NCBI GenBank assembly: GCA_018715025.1
Contig: DVMK01000182.1
Coordinates: 1-17,871, forward strand
DNA from: Candidatus Caccousia avistercoris
Lineage (GTDB): Bacteria; Bacillota; Clostridia; Oscillospirales; Acutalibacteraceae
Direction: 5' to 3'
Length of the DNA stretch: 17,871 nt
Shown here: piece after piece, positions 6,398 to 14,460 of the stretch
How positions within the stretch are numbered: the first letter of the stretch is position 1
Layout of the letters: each line of letters begins with the position of its first letter
Notes under the pieces: model-generated
Told to the model about the DNA's origin: nothing
The model's input: the letters and a program-made list of their open reading frames with translations, nothing else
The model's database searches: none
Translations under genes and position numbers: made by a program

Positions 6398-7918
6398 TTA
6401 TTTTTCCGGCAGGTTTTTCTTGTACTGGGCGGGGGAAACGCCCAGCTCTTCCTTGAACACCCGGTAGAACGAGGCGGTGTCGCTGTAGCCCACCTGTTCT
6501 GCCACCTGGTAGATTTTCAGGTTGGTGTCACGCAGAAGCTCGCTGGCCTTCCGCACCCGCAGGGAGCGCAGGTACTGGGAGAAGGTGATGCCGGTTTCCG
6601 CCTTGAACAGGGTGCTCAGGTAGTTGGGGTGAATGCCCAGGCGCTCGGAAATTTCGGTCAGGGACACGTCGTTCTGGTATTCCCGCTCCAGAAATTGCTT
6701 GGCCTTGGTCACGTTGTAGCTGTCCCGGCCCAGGCGCTTTTCCTGCACCGCCTCCATGTACAGGTGGAAAATCTCCATCATGCGGCGGCGCAGCTCCATG
6801 GCGGAGGAGGTTTCCTCCATGTAGGGCACCAGGTCGTTCTCGGTGAATTTGTACTGGCCCACCACGCTGATGAAGTCGTTGTTCTGCGACATGACCCGGT
6901 ACAGCAGGGAAGAGAGCAGGCGGCGGGCGTCCTCCAGAGGGGGCTTGTCCCGGCACAGGGTAGAGAACAGCTGGGCCAGAAAGCCGGAAAACTGAATGAA
7001 GTCGCAGGCGCAGATGGCGGAGGCGAGCTGCTTCATCAGCCCCTCGTAGGGGAAGGGCTCCTTCACGGCGGCCAGAAGGTCCGGCACGTCGTAGAAATAA
7101 CGGTTCAGGCGGTCAAGGCACTGGGAAAGGGCGGCGGGGAGTTCCCCCAGCGGCACGGCCCGGTCGCAGCAGCCGCAGCGCAGCTTTTCCCGCTTGAGGG
7201 CCTGCCGCAGCGCCTGGGCGGCCTCTGCCGTGGAAGGGGCGGCCAGCACCACGGCCCAAAGGCCCCGGTACACCCCCTGCCACAGCCGGGGCTCCTCAAA
7301 CAGCTCCCGGGCCAGGGCGTTCATCTGCAGAAAGGCGGCCTTCCGCCGCCCCTCCTCCGGGTTCCGTTCCCGGAAAAGGTCCGCCAGGCAGAGGAGGCCT
7401 GTGCCGTGGGGCAGGCAGGGGGCCGCGTCGGGGCTGCCGGCCAGAAGAAGGTCGATGTAATGCTGGTTCTGGTACAGATCCTCCGTCAGGGTGCGGGCGC
7501 TTTCCGGCTCCTGCCGGCCCTTCTGGGCGGCCTGCTCCAGGCATTCCCGCAGAATGACCCGGAATTCCTCCTGGGCAATGGGCTTCAGCAGGTAGTCCAC
7601 AGCGCCCAGGCGCATGGCGGAACGGATGAGGCTGTAGTCCTCAAAACCGCTGATGATGACGATCTGCCCGGCGTAGCCCAGGCCCCGCAGGCGCTCCATC
7701 ATCTGGGTGCCGGTGAGCAGGGGCATTTTTACGTCGGAAAAAATGATGTCAATGGGCCTTGCGCAGACGGCTTCCACCGCCTTCTGCCCGTTTTCGGCCT
7801 GGTAAGTCACCAGGCCGGTTCCCGTTTCCCTTTGGTATTCCTCAATGAAGCCGCAGATTTCCTGGCGGATGATGGGGTCGTCGTCCACCACCAAAATACT
7901 GTACATGGGACGGCACAT
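6398..7918 (-). CDS. YesN-type response regulator with AraC-family DNA-binding domain
   Basis: This 506-residue protein begins with a receiver domain: acidic pocket VVDDDP (Asp12-14), phosphoacceptor Asp62 in IIFSDVKMP, switch segment IVIISGFEDY, and conserved Lys in YLLKPI. A variable middle region of about 250 residues leads to a C-terminal AraC-type double helix-turn-helix (about 400-503), with VSLTEISERLGIHPNYLS and the signature IYQVAEQVGYSDTASFYRVFKE followed by GVSPAQY. This is the YesN layout found beside CUT1 sugar importers in Firmicutes. The start is decided by GGAGGAGG, which lies 8 nt before the ATG at 7918 and inside the end of the kinase gene; the second ATG (7906) would be too far. 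The kinase stop is only 3 nt away, so the two genes are co-transcribed. It probably activates the divergent importer genes at 10303 onward. Confidence 0.93.
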   Translation of the reverse strand: MCRPMYSILVVDDDPIIRQEICGFIEEYQRETGTGLVTYQAENGQKAVEAVCARPIDIIFSDVKMPLLTGTQMMERLRGLGYAGQIVIISGFEDYSLIRSAMRLGAVDYLLKPIAQEEFRVILRECLEQAAQKGRQEPESARTLTEDLYQNQHYIDLLLAGSPDAAPCLPHGTGLLCLADLFRERNPEEGRRKAAFLQMNALARELFEEPRLWQGVYRGLWAVVLAAPSTAEAAQALRQALKREKLRCGCCDRAVPLGELPAALSQCLDRLNRYFYDVPDLLAAVKEPFPYEGLMKQLASAICACDFIQFSGFLAQLFSTLCRDKPPLEDARRLLSSLLYRVMSQNNDFISVVGQYKFTENDLVPYMEETSSAMELRRRMMEIFHLYMEAVQEKRLGRDSYNVTKAKQFLEREYQNDVSLTEISERLGIHPNYLSTLFKAETGITFSQYLRSLRVRKASELLRDTNLKIYQVAEQVGYSDTASFYRVFKEELGVSPAQYKKNLPEK

Positions 7919-7921
7919 GTG

Positions 7922-9835
7922 TCAAGCCTCCTCCTTTTCCTCCTTGCCGGCCGCGTAGGGGACGGCCGGCAGGGTCACTGTCACCATGGTGCCCCTGCCG
8001 GGCGCTGACTGCACCAGCACGCCGTATTCCGGCCCATAGGTGAGCTGGATGCGGCGGTTTACGTTTTTCAGCCCAATGCTGTGGTATTCCTTGTTTTTGC
8101 CCTGGATATAGCCGTTCAGAAGCTGAACCTGGCCCTCTTCCATGCCCAGCCCGTTGTCGATAATCTGGAATACCAGGCTCTCCTCCTGGCGGTAGCCCAT
8201 CACCTGTACCATGCCGCCCTGCTCCAGGGAGGTGATGCCGTGGTACAGGGCGTTTTCCACAATGGGCTGCAGCGCCACCTTGATGATGGAGCAGTCCAGA
8301 ATCCCCTCGTCAATCATAATCAGGAAGGCGACGCTGCCCTGGTACCGCAGCTTCTGCAGGGCCACGTAGTCGTTCAGGTTTTCCGCCTCGGCCCGCACAG
8401 GCACCTCGTCAGAGGGGTTGGTAACGCCGTACCGGAGGATGCGCCCCAGCAGGATGGCCATCTGGCCCACCTCCCGGTTGCCCTGCAGGTAGGCCACGGC
8501 GTGGATGCTTTCCAGGGTATTGTACAAAAAGTGAGGGTTGATCTGCATGCGGAGCATCTGCAGCTCCAGCCTGCTGGCCAGCAGATCCTTTTCGTAGCCC
8601 TCATGAATGAGGGTGTTGATCTCCTTCGTCATGGCGTTGAAGGATTTTGTAAACTCGGCGATTTCGTCGCTGCCCGTGTCCTCAATGACCACAGAGTAGT
8701 CCCCCGCCTGAATGTAGCGGCAGGCTCGCTGCAGGCGGCCGATGGGGCCGGTGACGCTTTGAGAGATTTTTCGGAAAAACACAGCCAGTAGCACCAGAAA
8801 GGCGCCCAGCGCCAGGAACAGGGGCAGGTGCCGAACCACCGTGCGCCGCACCAGCGGGAACAGGGGCGTTTCCAGAATGAGGAAGTAGTCCCCGTAAATC
8901 TGGGAGTAGTTGTACAGGGTGGGGCCGATCCCCCTCCGCGACTGGCTGCTCTCGTAAAAAAACACCTGAGAGGAGGAGTCGGCCCGCCTGTTGGGGGAAA
9001 GGGACTCCTCCTCCAACAGGGCCGCAGCCCTTTCCTCCGACAGGGTGCCGAACAGCAGGCTGCCCTCGCGGTTGAAAAAGCCGTAGGCCTGCCCGGGGAA
9101 TTCCAGGGCCTGCTCCACCTGGGCCTTTAGGTCGGAAATATCGCTGCGCAGCACGATATACCCAATAATATGGAAGGTGTCGGAATTTACAATGGCCCGA
9201 CCCGCGTACAGGGAGTTCTCCCGCAGAGGGAACAGCGTTTCGTCGGAAAGCCAGCCGGCAGGGAAGAGCTCCATCCGGCCCCGCGCCTGGTTCAGGCTGT
9301 GGAGCCAGAAAGCGTCTGTACTGGTGGAAAGGTCGATAGTCATGGCGTTCCCGTACAGGTTCGGGGGCCTGTCCGCACTGGAAAAGGACTGGTAGCCGGT
9401 GCCGTCCGGCTTCAAAATGGTGATGCGCCGTACATCTGAAAAATACAGGCCGAACATTTCCTGAGAAAAGCTTTGGCACACATTGCGGAAGTTAAAATCG
9501 TTCACCTCCGGGTGACGGTCCTGCAGGCCCTCGTCCATAATGGTAAGGTGGTTGTACACCTCTGACTGGTTCGGCCAGGAGAGGATGGGCGACATGGTTA
9601 CGGTGGACAGGCTGTCGGTAGTGTTCTGCAGGGTAACGGAGGCGGACTCCAGCGTGTGGAGGTTCTGGTTGTTTGCCTCGGCAATGTCCCGCTCTACCGA
9701 GACGGAAATCAGGTAGGACAACAGCAGCAGAGAAAGGAGGATGATCCCAATGTTCAGGAGGAAAAGCCGCCGCCGGATGGTGTACCGCCGAAGCTTTTCC
9801 AGGGGAGGCGCCCCTCCGCCGCCTTTTTCCTTCAT
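7922..9835 (-). CDS. YesM-type membrane sensor histidine kinase
   Basis: The 637-residue product has a first membrane segment at about 24-44, a roughly 290-residue extracellular sensing region (Cache-like in layout), and a second membrane segment at about 336-354. A HAMP region (about 355-410) follows. The His_kinase domain of the LytS/YesM type has the phosphoacceptor His435 in MQINPHFLYNTLESI. The ATPase domain shows an N box (ALQPIVENALYHGI), G1 (DNGLGM, about 560-565) and G2 (SIGLKNVNRRI). It should sense a sugar, or a sugar-bound binding protein, outside the cell and phosphorylate the downstream response regulator. An ATG at 9877 would add 14 residues, but its GGAGG is 17 nt away. The ATG at 9835 has GGAGG at 10 nt, so I prefer it. 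The promoter is at 10045-10074, giving a leader of about 200 nt with a strong hairpin at 9899-9937. Confidence 0.92.
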   Translation of the reverse strand: MKEKGGGGAPPLEKLRRYTIRRRLFLLNIGIILLSLLLLSYLISVSVERDIAEANNQNLHTLESASVTLQNTTDSLSTVTMSPILSWPNQSEVYNHLTIMDEGLQDRHPEVNDFNFRNVCQSFSQEMFGLYFSDVRRITILKPDGTGYQSFSSADRPPNLYGNAMTIDLSTSTDAFWLHSLNQARGRMELFPAGWLSDETLFPLRENSLYAGRAIVNSDTFHIIGYIVLRSDISDLKAQVEQALEFPGQAYGFFNREGSLLFGTLSEERAAALLEEESLSPNRRADSSSQVFFYESSQSRRGIGPTLYNYSQIYGDYFLILETPLFPLVRRTVVRHLPLFLALGAFLVLLAVFFRKISQSVTGPIGRLQRACRYIQAGDYSVVIEDTGSDEIAEFTKSFNAMTKEINTLIHEGYEKDLLASRLELQMLRMQINPHFLYNTLESIHAVAYLQGNREVGQMAILLGRILRYGVTNPSDEVPVRAEAENLNDYVALQKLRYQGSVAFLIMIDEGILDCSIIKVALQPIVENALYHGITSLEQGGMVQVMGYRQEESLVFQIIDNGLGMEEGQVQLLNGYIQGKNKEYHSIGLKNVNRRIQLTYGPEYGVLVQSAPGRGTMVTVTLPAVPYAAGKEEKEEA

Positions 9836-9898
9836 CCGCCCTGCGCCTCCCTCTCTGCCGTCATTTGGGAAAAACATACCATTTTGATCAAGCGCCTC

Positions 9899-9937
9899 CG
9901 GCGGAAAAGCAAGCCATTTTTGGCTGATTTTCCGCCG
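9899..9937. other. Strong hairpin in the kinase 5' leader / plus-strand terminator-like element
   Basis: A perfect 10-bp inverted repeat (9899-9908 with 9928-9937, core GGCGGAAAA/TTTTCCGCC) encloses a second 4-bp stem (AGCC 9912-9915 with GGCT 9922-9925). Read on the plus strand it is followed by a T run (938-942 of this block), the form of an intrinsic terminator. Read on the minus strand it lies in the kinase leader, and its 3' arm touches a GGAGG at 9895-9899. Confidence 0.6.
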
Positions 9938-10044
9938 TTTTTCTTGTGTTTGAAATGGTATGCCTTTTCAAAAAAGCTCCCAGGCAAAGGCTTTGGCCCG
10001 TCTGCGTCGGCCCTCGACCCTGCTTTCTGCTTCTATGTTTTCTA

Positions 10045-10074
10045 AGTATACCATATTTTCCATAAACAGGACAA
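10045..10074 (-). promoter_or_regulatory. Promoter of the kinase/regulator operon
   Basis: On the minus strand, TTGTCC (10069-10074) and TATACT (10045-10050) are 18 bp apart, and TGG just before the -10 gives an extended -10 (TGn). The match is good enough for basal expression of the two-component system without an activator. Confidence 0.7.
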
Positions 10075-10123
10075 GGGAAAGGGCGGAGGAATAGAGAAAA
10101 AATAAGTTTGTCCAGCAGGAGTG

Positions 10124-10192
10124 TGTAAAATTCATGTAAAATATGCGGGAGCCTTTCTGCAAAATGTGTATTTTGGATGAGATGCTGCAAAT
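10124..10192 (+). promoter_or_regulatory. Array of TG(T/C)AAA(A)T boxes, probable operator of the importer promoter
   Basis: TGTAAAAT occurs at 10124-10131 and again at 10135-10142, exactly 11 bp apart. TGCAAAAT follows at 10158-10165 (23 bp on) and TGCAAAT at 10186-10192 (28 bp on). They lie between the divergent promoters, about 40-110 bp upstream of the importer -10, where an AraC-type activator such as the neighbouring YesN-like regulator would bind. The sequence pattern is seen; the regulator assignment is inferred. Confidence 0.45.
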
Positions 10193-10233
10193 AAATCTGA
10201 ATTCCAGCAATGTTTTTGCCAGAGGAAAAAAGC

Positions 10234-10239
10234 TATAAT
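10234..10239 (+). promoter_or_regulatory. -10 element for the solute-binding protein gene
   Basis: A perfect TATAAT sits 63 nt before the start codon. No acceptable -35 hexamer exists 16-18 bp upstream (TGTTTT at 17 bp), which fits a promoter that needs an activator. The divergent region 9836-10302 otherwise holds only the kinase promoter, its leader hairpin and the operator-like boxes. Confidence 0.55.
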
Positions 10240-10302
10240 AAATGCAGACACAAATTAAAGAATTAGGTAAAGCTCATAACAAAAAGTTAAGGAGGCAGTT
10301 TT

Positions 10303-11616
10303 ATGACATTTCGGAAAAGCTTAGCAATTATTATGGCGGTGGCTATGGTGGGCGGCGTAGCGGCCGGCTGCTCCGACGGCGGGGAAACCGCCAGCACCGG
10401 CGCGGCGTCCAGCGCGGCGGCTTCTGCCAGCGGCTCTGAGGACAATGCGGACGGTGAACTGGATGGCGGCGGCGTAGAGCTTGAGCTTCTTATGACCAAG
10501 CCAGAGACGACCCCCGTCATGGAAGAGATTACGGCCCAGTTTAACGAGGAGTTCAACACCAACATCACTGTCAGTTCCACCTCTGACGGGGCCACTGTCA
10601 TCCGTACCCGTCTTTCCGCCAACGAGATGCCAGATTTGATGAACACCTTCCCCCTGGAGGATTTCTATAAATCTATGTTTGCTGACGGCCGATTTGTGGA
10701 CATTACCAACCAGGAATTCCTTAGCAAGGTTTCCCCAGACACCCTGGCCCTGAGCGAGTACGAGGGCGCTTATTATGCGGTTCCTATGTCCGTTTCCACC
10801 TACGGCATCTATGTGAACAACACCGTGCTGCAGGAAAACGGCATTGAAGAGGTTCCCACCACCTGGGATGAGCTGATGGAGGCCTGCGAAACCCTGACGG
10901 CCAACGGCGTCACCGCCTTCCTGATGCCCGACCAGGACGTGGGCAACGTGGCCCAGCGGTTCGAGCGCACCGTGGGCGTCATCAACAACGACTCTGACAG
11001 CGAGTTCCAGCAGATCGCCAACGGTGAAATGGCCGCTGCCGACTCCCCCACCCTGAACGCCTGGTGCGACTACAACGACCAGCTGCTGCTCCACTGCAAC
11101 GCGGATCATATGGGCATGGACTACGACGTGGCCTGCGCCAACTTCAGCAACAACGAAGGAGCCTTCATGCTGAGCGGTACCTGGATGCTCTCCACCATTA
11201 AGCAGAATAACCCGGACGCCGACGTGACCCTCATCGCCTTCCCGAACCCCACCGGCGGCGAGACCAAGGTGCCCATTAACATGGACACCGCCTTCTCCGT
11301 AGGGGAGACCTGCGCGAACATGGATATCGGCCTCCGCTTCCTGGAATACATGACCCAGCCTGAGATTGCCCAGAAGTACTGCGACGCCGACGGCAACGTG
11401 AGCCTTATTGAGGGCGTGGAGTACAACATTCCCCAGCACCAGGCTATGGTGGAAGCCGTTGACAGCGGCAGCGTGTTCGTCACCGCCGTTAACTTCTGGC
11501 CCACCGGCCTGCGTGAGGAAATCCGCGCTTCCTGCCAGACCTACCTGCAGGATCAGGATAGGGACGCTTTCCTCGCGGCCGCCCAGACCGCCATTGAAAC
11601 CATCTACAACGGCTGA
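10303..11616 (+). CDS. Lipoprotein solute-binding protein of a CUT1-type sugar ABC importer
   Basis: The 437-residue product starts with a lipoprotein signal: charged MTFRKS, a hydrophobic stretch, and lipobox VAAGC with Cys23 as lipidation site. A low-complexity Ala/Ser/Gly linker runs to about residue 55. The mature part has the family 1 extracellular binding-protein layout: LLMTKPETTPVMEEI, then INVxSTS-like INTNITVSSTSDG, DLMNTFPLEDF, GAYYAVPMSVSTYGIYVNN, TWDELMEACETL and FMLSGTWMLSTIKQ. It should be anchored outside the membrane and deliver substrate to the two permeases downstream. AAGGAGG (10289-10295) lies 7 nt before the ATG. The ligand cannot be told from sequence; relatives carry oligosaccharides, polyols or glycerol phosphates. 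A perfect hairpin after the stop may raise its level over that of the permeases. Confidence 0.93.
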   Translation: MTFRKSLAIIMAVAMVGGVAAGCSDGGETASTGAASSAAASASGSEDNADGELDGGGVELELLMTKPETTPVMEEITAQFNEEFNTNITVSSTSDGATVIRTRLSANEMPDLMNTFPLEDFYKSMFADGRFVDITNQEFLSKVSPDTLALSEYEGAYYAVPMSVSTYGIYVNNTVLQENGIEEVPTTWDELMEACETLTANGVTAFLMPDQDVGNVAQRFERTVGVINNDSDSEFQQIANGEMAAADSPTLNAWCDYNDQLLLHCNADHMGMDYDVACANFSNNEGAFMLSGTWMLSTIKQNNPDADVTLIAFPNPTGGETKVPINMDTAFSVGETCANMDIGLRFLEYMTQPEIAQKYCDADGNVSLIEGVEYNIPQHQAMVEAVDSGSVFVTAVNFWPTGLREEIRASCQTYLQDQDRDAFLAAAQTAIETIYNG

Positions 11617-11632
11617 TTCATTGCCTCTTGAC

Positions 11633-11665
11633 CTCCTCCCGGCAGGAGCTGCCTGCCGGGAGGAG
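11633..11665 (+). terminator. Perfect 14-bp hairpin between binding protein and permease genes
   Basis: CTCCTCCCGGCAGG (11633-11646) and its exact complement (11652-11665) leave a 5-nt loop. No T tract follows, so it is more likely a partial terminator or a 3'-end stabiliser of the binding-protein mRNA. Such elements give more binding protein than permease in many sugar importers. Confidence 0.6.
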
Positions 11666-11766
11666 CTTATGTAAGCGGGAAGGGAGGATGGGTGCGTCCT
11701 CCCCTTCTGCCGATCCTGAGAATCCTGTGCGCTCAGACGCACGCCAAGAAAGGAGACGGACACGCT

Positions 11767-12660
11767 GTGAAAAAAGGTTCACATACCCGCGCGGCAAACC
11801 GGGAACAGAACAGGACCTTCGCCCTGTTCACCATACCGGGCTTCCTTCTTTACTGCGCGTTCTTCATTACCCCCGTTCTCATGGGCATTTACTACAGCCT
11901 GACCGACTGGGACGGGATCACCAGAAACTACAACTTTATCGGGGTAGAAAACTACGGGAAAATCTTCAGCAACAAGCAGTTTCTCGGCTCGCTGCTGTTC
12001 ACCTTCCAGTACACCTTCTTCCTTATTGTGTTCACCATTGTGCTGGGGGTTGCGCTGGCGCTGCTGCTGAACCGGCACATCAAGGGCCTTTCCTTCTTCC
12101 GGGCCATGTATTTCTTCCCCGCCGTGCTCAGCGGGCTGACGGTGGGCCTTATTTTCAAGCAGCTGTTCTACCATGTGGTGCCGGTGATTGGCCAGGCGCT
12201 GCACATTGAGGCGCTGAGCCAGAACCCCCTGGCCGACCCGGTGCTGGCCATGTGGTCCATCCTGTTTGTGGCGCTGTGGCAGGGGCTTCCCATCCCCATG
12301 CTGCTGTTTTTGGCAGGCCTGCAGAGCATCCCCACCGACCTGTACGAGGCGGCTGCCCTGGACGGGGCCAGCGCCTGGCAGCGGTTCCGCACCATCACCG
12401 TCCCCTTCCTGATGCCGGTGCTCAGCGTGGTGCTGGTGCTCACCCTGAAAAGCGGCCTGATGGTGTTCGACTACATTATGTCCATGACAGAGGGCGGCCC
12501 GGGAACCGCCACCCAGAGCGTGGCGTACATGATCTACATCCACGGCTTCACCCAGAACAAGTACGCCCAGAGCATTGCGGAGGCCATTGTCATCGGCATT
12601 ATCATCGCCTTGATTTCCGCGGTGCAGATCTATTTTACCAATCGAAAGAAGGCGGTGTGA
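11767..12660 (+). CDS. Sugar ABC transporter permease (MalF/UgpA type)
   Basis: The 297-residue product has about six membrane segments and the binding-protein-dependent permease signature. The EAA loop LYEAAALDGASAWQRFRTI, followed by VPFLMPVL, lies at about 193-215 and docks the ATPase. The N-terminus TFALFTIPGFLLYCAFFITPVLMG and the segment YYSLTDWDG are standard for the first permease of CUT1 importers. I start it at GTG 11767, because AAAGGAG lies 11 nt upstream and membrane segment 1 then begins at a normal distance. The frame is open to an ATG at 11692, but that would add a 25-residue stretch with no family likeness. The second permease gene begins 3 nt after the stop. No ATPase gene is nearby. 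Confidence 0.92.
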   Translation: MKKGSHTRAANREQNRTFALFTIPGFLLYCAFFITPVLMGIYYSLTDWDGITRNYNFIGVENYGKIFSNKQFLGSLLFTFQYTFFLIVFTIVLGVALALLLNRHIKGLSFFRAMYFFPAVLSGLTVGLIFKQLFYHVVPVIGQALHIEALSQNPLADPVLAMWSILFVALWQGLPIPMLLFLAGLQSIPTDLYEAAALDGASAWQRFRTITVPFLMPVLSVVLVLTLKSGLMVFDYIMSMTEGGPGTATQSVAYMIYIHGFTQNKYAQSIAEAIVIGIIIALISAVQIYFTNRKKAV

Positions 12661-12663
12661 GCT

Positions 12664-13500
12664 ATGGTAGGAGCAAAAAGGCAGAGCAATATCATCACCT
12701 ATATTATCCTGATCCTGGGCCTTCTCCTGATTGTGATCCCCATGTACATCACCCTGGTGACGGCCTTCAAATCCACCGAGCAGAGCTCCGTCAGCTACTT
12801 CACTCTGCCCAACCCCATTTACCTGGACAGCTTTAAAGAGATTTTAAGCTCAGAGCGGTATTACTACGCTTTCGGCAACACCGTGTACGTGACGGCCTTC
12901 GTGCTGCTGGGCAACCTGATCATCATGCCCCCCATGAGCTATGCCATGGCGCGGAAGATGCCCACCAGCCGGGCGTACCGGTACATGTACTACTTTCTGC
13001 TGCTGGGCATCTTCATCCCCTTCCAGGTGAAGATGATGCCCCTGGTAAAGCTGCTGAGCATGCTGGACATGCTGCACCCCACAGGCATGAGCATTCTGTG
13101 CATTTCCAGCTCCACCTGTGAAAGCGTGTTCCTGCTGGTAGGCTACATGAGCGCCATCCCCAAAGACATGGAGGAGGCCGCCTACATTGACGGGGCCAGC
13201 ACCTTCCTCACCTACCGCACCATTGTGTTCCCCCTGCTGAAGCCCATGCTGGCCACCCTGCTCATCCGCCAGGGGCTGTGGATGTGGAACGACTTTATGC
13301 TGCCCCTGGTGACCCTGAACCGCTCCTGGAAATACTGGACCCTCACCCTGTTCCAGTACAATTTCCAAACGGACTATGCGGTGGACTACAGCATGACCTT
13401 TTCCACCTTCGTCATGTCCATGCTGCCCATCCTTATTTTCTACTGCTTCATGCAGAAGCATATCATCGGCGGCCTGACCACCGGCGCGGTGAAGAGTTAA
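12664..13500 (+). CDS. Sugar ABC transporter permease (MalG/UgpE type)
   Basis: The 278-residue partner permease also has about six membrane segments, beginning with IITYIILILGLLLIVIPMYI and ALTAFK-like LVTAFKSTEQ. Its EAA loop is EEAAYIDGASTFLTYRTIV, followed by FPLLKPML, at about 170-196. The 3-nt gap to the previous gene and the poor Shine-Dalgarno site point to translational coupling, which would give equal amounts of the two subunits. With the lipoprotein it makes up an importer that lacks its own ATP-binding subunit, so a shared MsmX/UgpC-like ATPase elsewhere in the genome is likely. The next gene, a phosphodiesterase-like MBL protein, starts only 22 nt downstream and is probably on the same mRNA. 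Confidence 0.92.
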   Translation: MVGAKRQSNIITYIILILGLLLIVIPMYITLVTAFKSTEQSSVSYFTLPNPIYLDSFKEILSSERYYYAFGNTVYVTAFVLLGNLIIMPPMSYAMARKMPTSRAYRYMYYFLLLGIFIPFQVKMMPLVKLLSMLDMLHPTGMSILCISSSTCESVFLLVGYMSAIPKDMEEAAYIDGASTFLTYRTIVFPLLKPMLATLLIRQGLWMWNDFMLPLVTLNRSWKYWTLTLFQYNFQTDYAVDYSMTFSTFVMSMLPILIFYCFMQKHIIGGLTTGAVKS

Positions 13501-13522
13501 CGGGAAGAAGGGAATTTGTGTT

Positions 13523-14350
13523 ATGAAAATCCAGTATTTCGGCACAGCCGCCGCAGAGGGCTGGCCGGGCCTGTTCTGCCGGTGCCCGGTGTGCACCGAG
13601 GCCCGGCGGCGGGGCGGCAAAAACCTGCGCACCCGCTCGCAGGCCATGGTGGACGGGAAGCTGCTCATCGACTTCCCGGCGGACTCGTACCTGCACATGC
13701 TGCGGGACGGCCTGGACCTGCCCGGCGTTCACACGCTTATTCTCACCCATTCCCACCAGGACCACTGGTACCCGGAGGATTTGGCCTTCCGGGGGGAGGG
13801 GTTCTCGCACAGCATAGACGGCATGCTGGACATTTACGGCAACGAGGCCTGTGAAAAAAGGCTTCAGGCCATCCTCCCCGTGGTGGGCCAGGGCATGATG
13901 GACGCCATGCAGCTGCGGTACCACACCGTTGAGCCCTTCCGGCCCTTTGAGGCAGAGGGCTTCACCATTACCGCCCTGCTGGCCCTGCACAACCGGGCGG
14001 AGCGCTGCTACATCTACAGCATCGAAAGGGACGGCAAAAGCCTGCTGTACGCCAACGACACCGGCATTTTCCCCGAGGAAACCTGGCGCTACCTGGCCGG
14101 CCGCCATTTCGACCTGGTAAGCATGGACTGCACCATGCAGCAGGTGCCCGAGGGCACCAACCACATGGGCATTGCCGACAACCTGCGTCTGCGGGCCATG
14201 CTGCAGGAGCGGGGCTGCGTGGACGAGGGCACCCGGTACGTGGTGACCCACTTCTCCCACAACGGCGGCCTGCTTCACGAGGAGCTGGAGGAGCAGGTGA
14301 AGCCCCACGGCTTCCTGGCGGCCTACGACGGCCTCACTGTGGAGTTCTAA
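13523..14350 (+). CDS. PhnP-like metallo-beta-lactamase-fold phosphodiesterase
   Basis: The 275-residue protein fits the PhnP group of MBL-fold enzymes, which hydrolyse cyclic phosphodiesters such as 5-phosphoribosyl 1,2-cyclic phosphate with a two-metal centre. The metal motif THSHQDHW gives His76, His78, Asp80 and His81. Further ligands are His156 (LALHNR), Asp179 (YANDTG) and His243 (VTHFSHNG). A structural zinc site is also visible, as in PhnP: Cys19, Cys21 and Cys24 in FCRCPVC, with His246. The C-terminus GFLAAYDG matches the PhnP ending. E. coli PhnP works in the C-P lyase pathway, but no phn genes are seen here. Instead the gene follows the two permease genes by 22 nt, which suggests it acts on the imported compound. 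AAGAAGGG lies about 10 nt before the ATG. Group membership is confident; substrate is open (cyclic sugar phosphate, 2',3'-cyclic nucleotide or another diester). Confidence 0.88.
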   Translation: MKIQYFGTAAAEGWPGLFCRCPVCTEARRRGGKNLRTRSQAMVDGKLLIDFPADSYLHMLRDGLDLPGVHTLILTHSHQDHWYPEDLAFRGEGFSHSIDGMLDIYGNEACEKRLQAILPVVGQGMMDAMQLRYHTVEPFRPFEAEGFTITALLALHNRAERCYIYSIERDGKSLLYANDTGIFPEETWRYLAGRHFDLVSMDCTMQQVPEGTNHMGIADNLRLRAMLQERGCVDEGTRYVVTHFSHNGGLLHEELEEQVKPHGFLAAYDGLTVEF

Positions 14351-14386
14351 GGGCGGTTTTGTCTGAAAAAGAGAAAGCTTCCTCCC

Positions 14387-14415
14387 TTGCCAAATTTCCT
14401 CTGTGCTGTTATAGT
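14387..14415 (+). promoter_or_regulatory. Promoter in front of the PHP gene
   Basis: TTGCCA (14387-14392) and TATAGT (14410-14415) are exactly 17 bp apart in the 126-nt gap after the MBL gene. The PHP gene may therefore be made independently of the importer mRNA. No terminator lies between the MBL stop and this promoter, so read-through is also expected. Confidence 0.65.
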
Positions 14416-14445
14416 GGAAAAGGAAAACAGACAGAAGGAGATTTG

Positions 14446-14460
14446 CCCCCCGGCGGGGGG
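14446..14460 (+). promoter_or_regulatory. C6/G6 hairpin touching the PHP Shine-Dalgarno site
   Basis: CCCCCC (14446-14451), loop GGC, GGGGGG (14455-14460) is followed at once by AAGGAGG (14461-14467). The C run could also pair partly with the Shine-Dalgarno G residues, so the element may affect ribosome access. Confidence 0.4.

Noticed and set aside
6359..8008. Long plus-strand open frame opposite the response regulator
   Set aside because: It is a shadow of the receiver and AraC coding region, with low-complexity product and no start signals.
10321..11763. Long minus-strand open frame opposite the solute-binding protein
   Set aside because: The plus strand has a lipobox, a perfect Shine-Dalgarno site and family motifs. 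The minus frame has none.
11692..11766. Upstream ATG start for the first permease
   Set aside because: The added 25 residues have no family likeness. The GTG at 11767 has AAAGGAG at 11 nt and gives the usual distance to the first membrane segment.
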